A stretch of 64,000 nucleotides of DNA from JBNGOQ01 sp050589645 (lineage in GTDB: Bacteria; Bacteroidota; Bacteroidia; Flavobacteriales; Flavobacteriaceae), in the NCBI RefSeq assembly GCF_050589645.1, contig NZ_JBNGOQ010000002.1, positions 248,001-312,000 of the forward strand, given 5' to 3'. Of this stretch, positions 62,518-64,000 are shown one piece after another (positions within the stretch are counted from its first letter, which is position 1; each line of letters opens with the position of its first letter). The notes under the pieces were generated by a model. The model saw only the letters and a list, made by a program, of their open reading frames with translations. It had not been told where the DNA came from and did not search any database. The position numbers were made by a program, and so were the translations under genes.

Positions 62518-62533
62518 CTAAAGAAAAACGCGT

Positions 62534-64000
62534 ATGGACTCTATATTGGAAACAGCGGATTGGTGGGTGTTGGGCTTGTATTTTGCAGCACTGATGGCCG
62601 TAGCAGCTTGGGTAATCCTCCAAAAAAACAAAGACACGGCCGATTATTTCCTGGCGGGCCGAAATGTGGGCTGGTTTGTTATAGGAGCCTCTATCTTTGC
62701 TTCCAATATTGGTTCGGAACATGTGGTGGGCCTTGCCGGCACCGGAGCGGAGTCGGGTATGCCCATGGCCCATTACGAATTGCACGCCTGGATCGTACTG
62801 CTGCTCGGATGGCTGTTTTTGCCCTTTTATTTTAGGAGCAATGCCTTTACCATGCCAGAATTCCTGGAAAAACGTTTTGATGCCCGATCGCGCTGGTTCC
62901 TGTCCGTATTTTCTTTGGCGGGCTATGTGATCACCAAGGTTTCCGTCACCATTTATGCCGGGGGTATTGTGGTTTCGGAATTGTTGGGGATCCCCTTTTG
63001 GTACGGGGCTATTGGCATAGTGGTCTTTACCGGGGCCTATACGGTCATTGGCGGAATGAAAGCCGTAATCTATACGGAAACCTTACAGACCGTGATTCTC
63101 ATCATGGGATCGGTTGTGATTACCTATTTAGGTTTACAGGAAGTAGGGGGGTGGTCTACCTTGCGAGCTACCGTGGGTTCGGAGCATTTTAATATGTGGC
63201 GGCCCATTACCGATCCTGATTTTCCCTGGACAGGGATGCTTTTTGGGGGTACCATCGTCGGTATCTGGTATTGGTGCACCGATCAGTACATTGTGCAGCG
63301 TACCTTGGCGGCCAATAATATCAAAATAGGGCGACGGGGTGCCATCTTCGGGGCCTATCTAAAGATTTTGCCCATTTTTATTTTCTTGATTCCCGGCATC
63401 ATAGCGTTTGCACTGGCCAAACAGGGCGTGTTGACTTATGATAAAGCCGATGAGGTTTTTCCGGTGTTGGTAAAAACCTTGCTCCCCACGGGACTTAAGG
63501 GATTAGTGGCCGGTGGTCTGATGGCCGCTTTGATGAGTTCCCTGGCCTCGGTATTCAACTCCTGTTCTACCATATTCACCATGGATATCTACAAGAAGCT
63601 CAAACCCGAAACCTCCGAACGTTTCTTGGTAAACATAGGAAAATTTGCCACCACCATCGTGGTGTTATTGGGTATCATTTGGATTCCCATAATGGAAAAG
63701 ATCGGGGGAGGTACCCTGTACAAGTATTTGCAAAGTGTACAATCCTATATAGCGCCCCCTATCACTGCGGTATTCCTATTGGGTATACTTTGGAAAAGGG
63801 TCAATGCCAAAGCGGCCATCGTCACCTTATTTTCTGGCCTGATCGTGGCTGCGCTCCGGATTGTTGCGGAGATCAATGTGGACAGCCTATCCGGCTTTTT
63901 GCACGACTTTGCTACGATCAACTTTGCCCATATGGCCATATTCATGTTCGTTTTCTCCACACTGGTGTGTGTGGGAGTAAGCGCACTGACCACTGCACCC
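62534..64000 (+). CDS. Sodium/sugar symporter (SSS family), 3' end missing
   Basis: The first 489 codons of an inner-membrane symporter. The SSS pattern is clear: DYFLAGRNVGWFVIGASIFASNIGSEH (about 37-63), VSVTIYAGG, YTVIGGMKAVIYTETLQT (a loop common in SglT-like carriers) and AGGLMAALMSSLASVFNSCSTIF. Over ten helices are visible. It follows xylA by 16 bp, so it probably takes up xylose or another monosaccharide for the operon. The end is outside the window. Confidence 0.9.
   Translation, partial: MDSILETADWWVLGLYFAALMAVAAWVILQKNKDTADYFLAGRNVGWFVIGASIFASNIGSEHVVGLAGTGAESGMPMAHYELHAWIVLLLGWLFLPFYFRSNAFTMPEFLEKRFDARSRWFLSVFSLAGYVITKVSVTIYAGGIVVSELLGIPFWYGAIGIVVFTGAYTVIGGMKAVIYTETLQTVILIMGSVVITYLGLQEVGGWSTLRATVGSEHFNMWRPITDPDFPWTGMLFGGTIVGIWYWCTDQYIVQRTLAANNIKIGRRGAIFGAYLKILPIFIFLIPGIIAFALAKQGVLTYDKADEVFPVLVKTLLPTGLKGLVAGGLMAALMSSLASVFNSCSTIFTMDIYKKLKPETSERFLVNIGKFATTIVVLLGIIWIPIMEKIGGGTLYKYLQSVQSYIAPPITAVFLLGILWKRVNAKAAIVTLFSGLIVAALRIVAEINVDSLSGFLHDFATINFAHMAIFMFVFSTLVCVGVSALTTAP

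Overview
The window looks like chromosome from a marine member of the Flavobacteriaceae (Bacteroidota). The evidence is a SusC/SusD pair, many short lipoprotein signals (…SC or …LGC), membrane-anchored one-component regulators with propeller, LamG-like or LuxR domains, LytTR two-component genes, DUF4199/DUF4382/DUF3995 proteins, and TAnnTTTG-type -7 promoter boxes. A Maribacter/Zobellia/Arenibacter-like genus is an inference only. I see no rRNA, tRNA, CRISPR array, prophage or insertion sequence.

Layout. 1-5.2 kb: 5' part of serine acetyltransferase, small housekeeping and hypothetical genes, an intergenic repeat island (2.35-2.57 kb), and an operon headed by a lipoprotein and an FAD-linked lactone-oxidase-like enzyme. 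5.2-13.3 kb: an exported L-isoaspartyl methyltransferase, a BLUF blue-light receptor, a hydrolase/oxidoreductase/cupin/cyclase operon, and a large S9 peptidase. 13.3-14.7 kb: a compact ArsR locus (regulator, 46-residue Cys-containing peptide, Asp/Glu racemase) with two matching operators. 14.8-20.0 kb: a LytS/LytR-type signalling block with a secreted ten-repeat protein, an intact kinase, a degenerate partner kinase, a LytTR response regulator and a membrane LytTR protein. 20.1-23.4 kb: DoxX, a DUF4382 lipoprotein, and a Crp/MFS divergent pair.

23.6-26.9 kb holds the most interesting system, a putative RiPP locus. A three-gene translationally coupled operon (inactive-C39-like/VKOR/thioredoxin fusion, GT-A-like DUF6734-type protein, unknown protein) converges across a shared terminator on an easily missed 51-residue minus-strand precursor. 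That precursor has a GG leader and a 26-residue core carrying six cysteines. The redox enzyme next to a Cys-rich core suggests a disulfide-bonded secreted peptide.

27-51.9 kb: PAP2 phosphatase, a beta-propeller glycosidase-like protein, a serine hydrolase, several lipoproteins, a propeller-AraC one-component regulator, a VanZ-like/CsgG-like fusion, a membrane HTH regulator divergent from a secreted LamG-like protein, a stand-alone ComEC-type metallo-beta-lactamase-fold protein, a LuxR/DUF4199 pair, and a GntR-type regulator divergent from a lipoprotein with an HEGRH zinc-peptidase motif. A perfect rho-independent terminator closes this part at 51.96 kb.

52.3-64 kb: a polysaccharide utilisation locus with SusC, SusD, a surface glycan-binding lipoprotein with a tandemly duplicated domain, and a GH16 lipoprotein. 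It is followed by a xylulokinase-xylose isomerase-sodium/sugar symporter operon that runs off the window. The proposed flow is capture and cleavage of a beta-glucan or related algal glycan at the surface, with pentose catabolism encoded next door.
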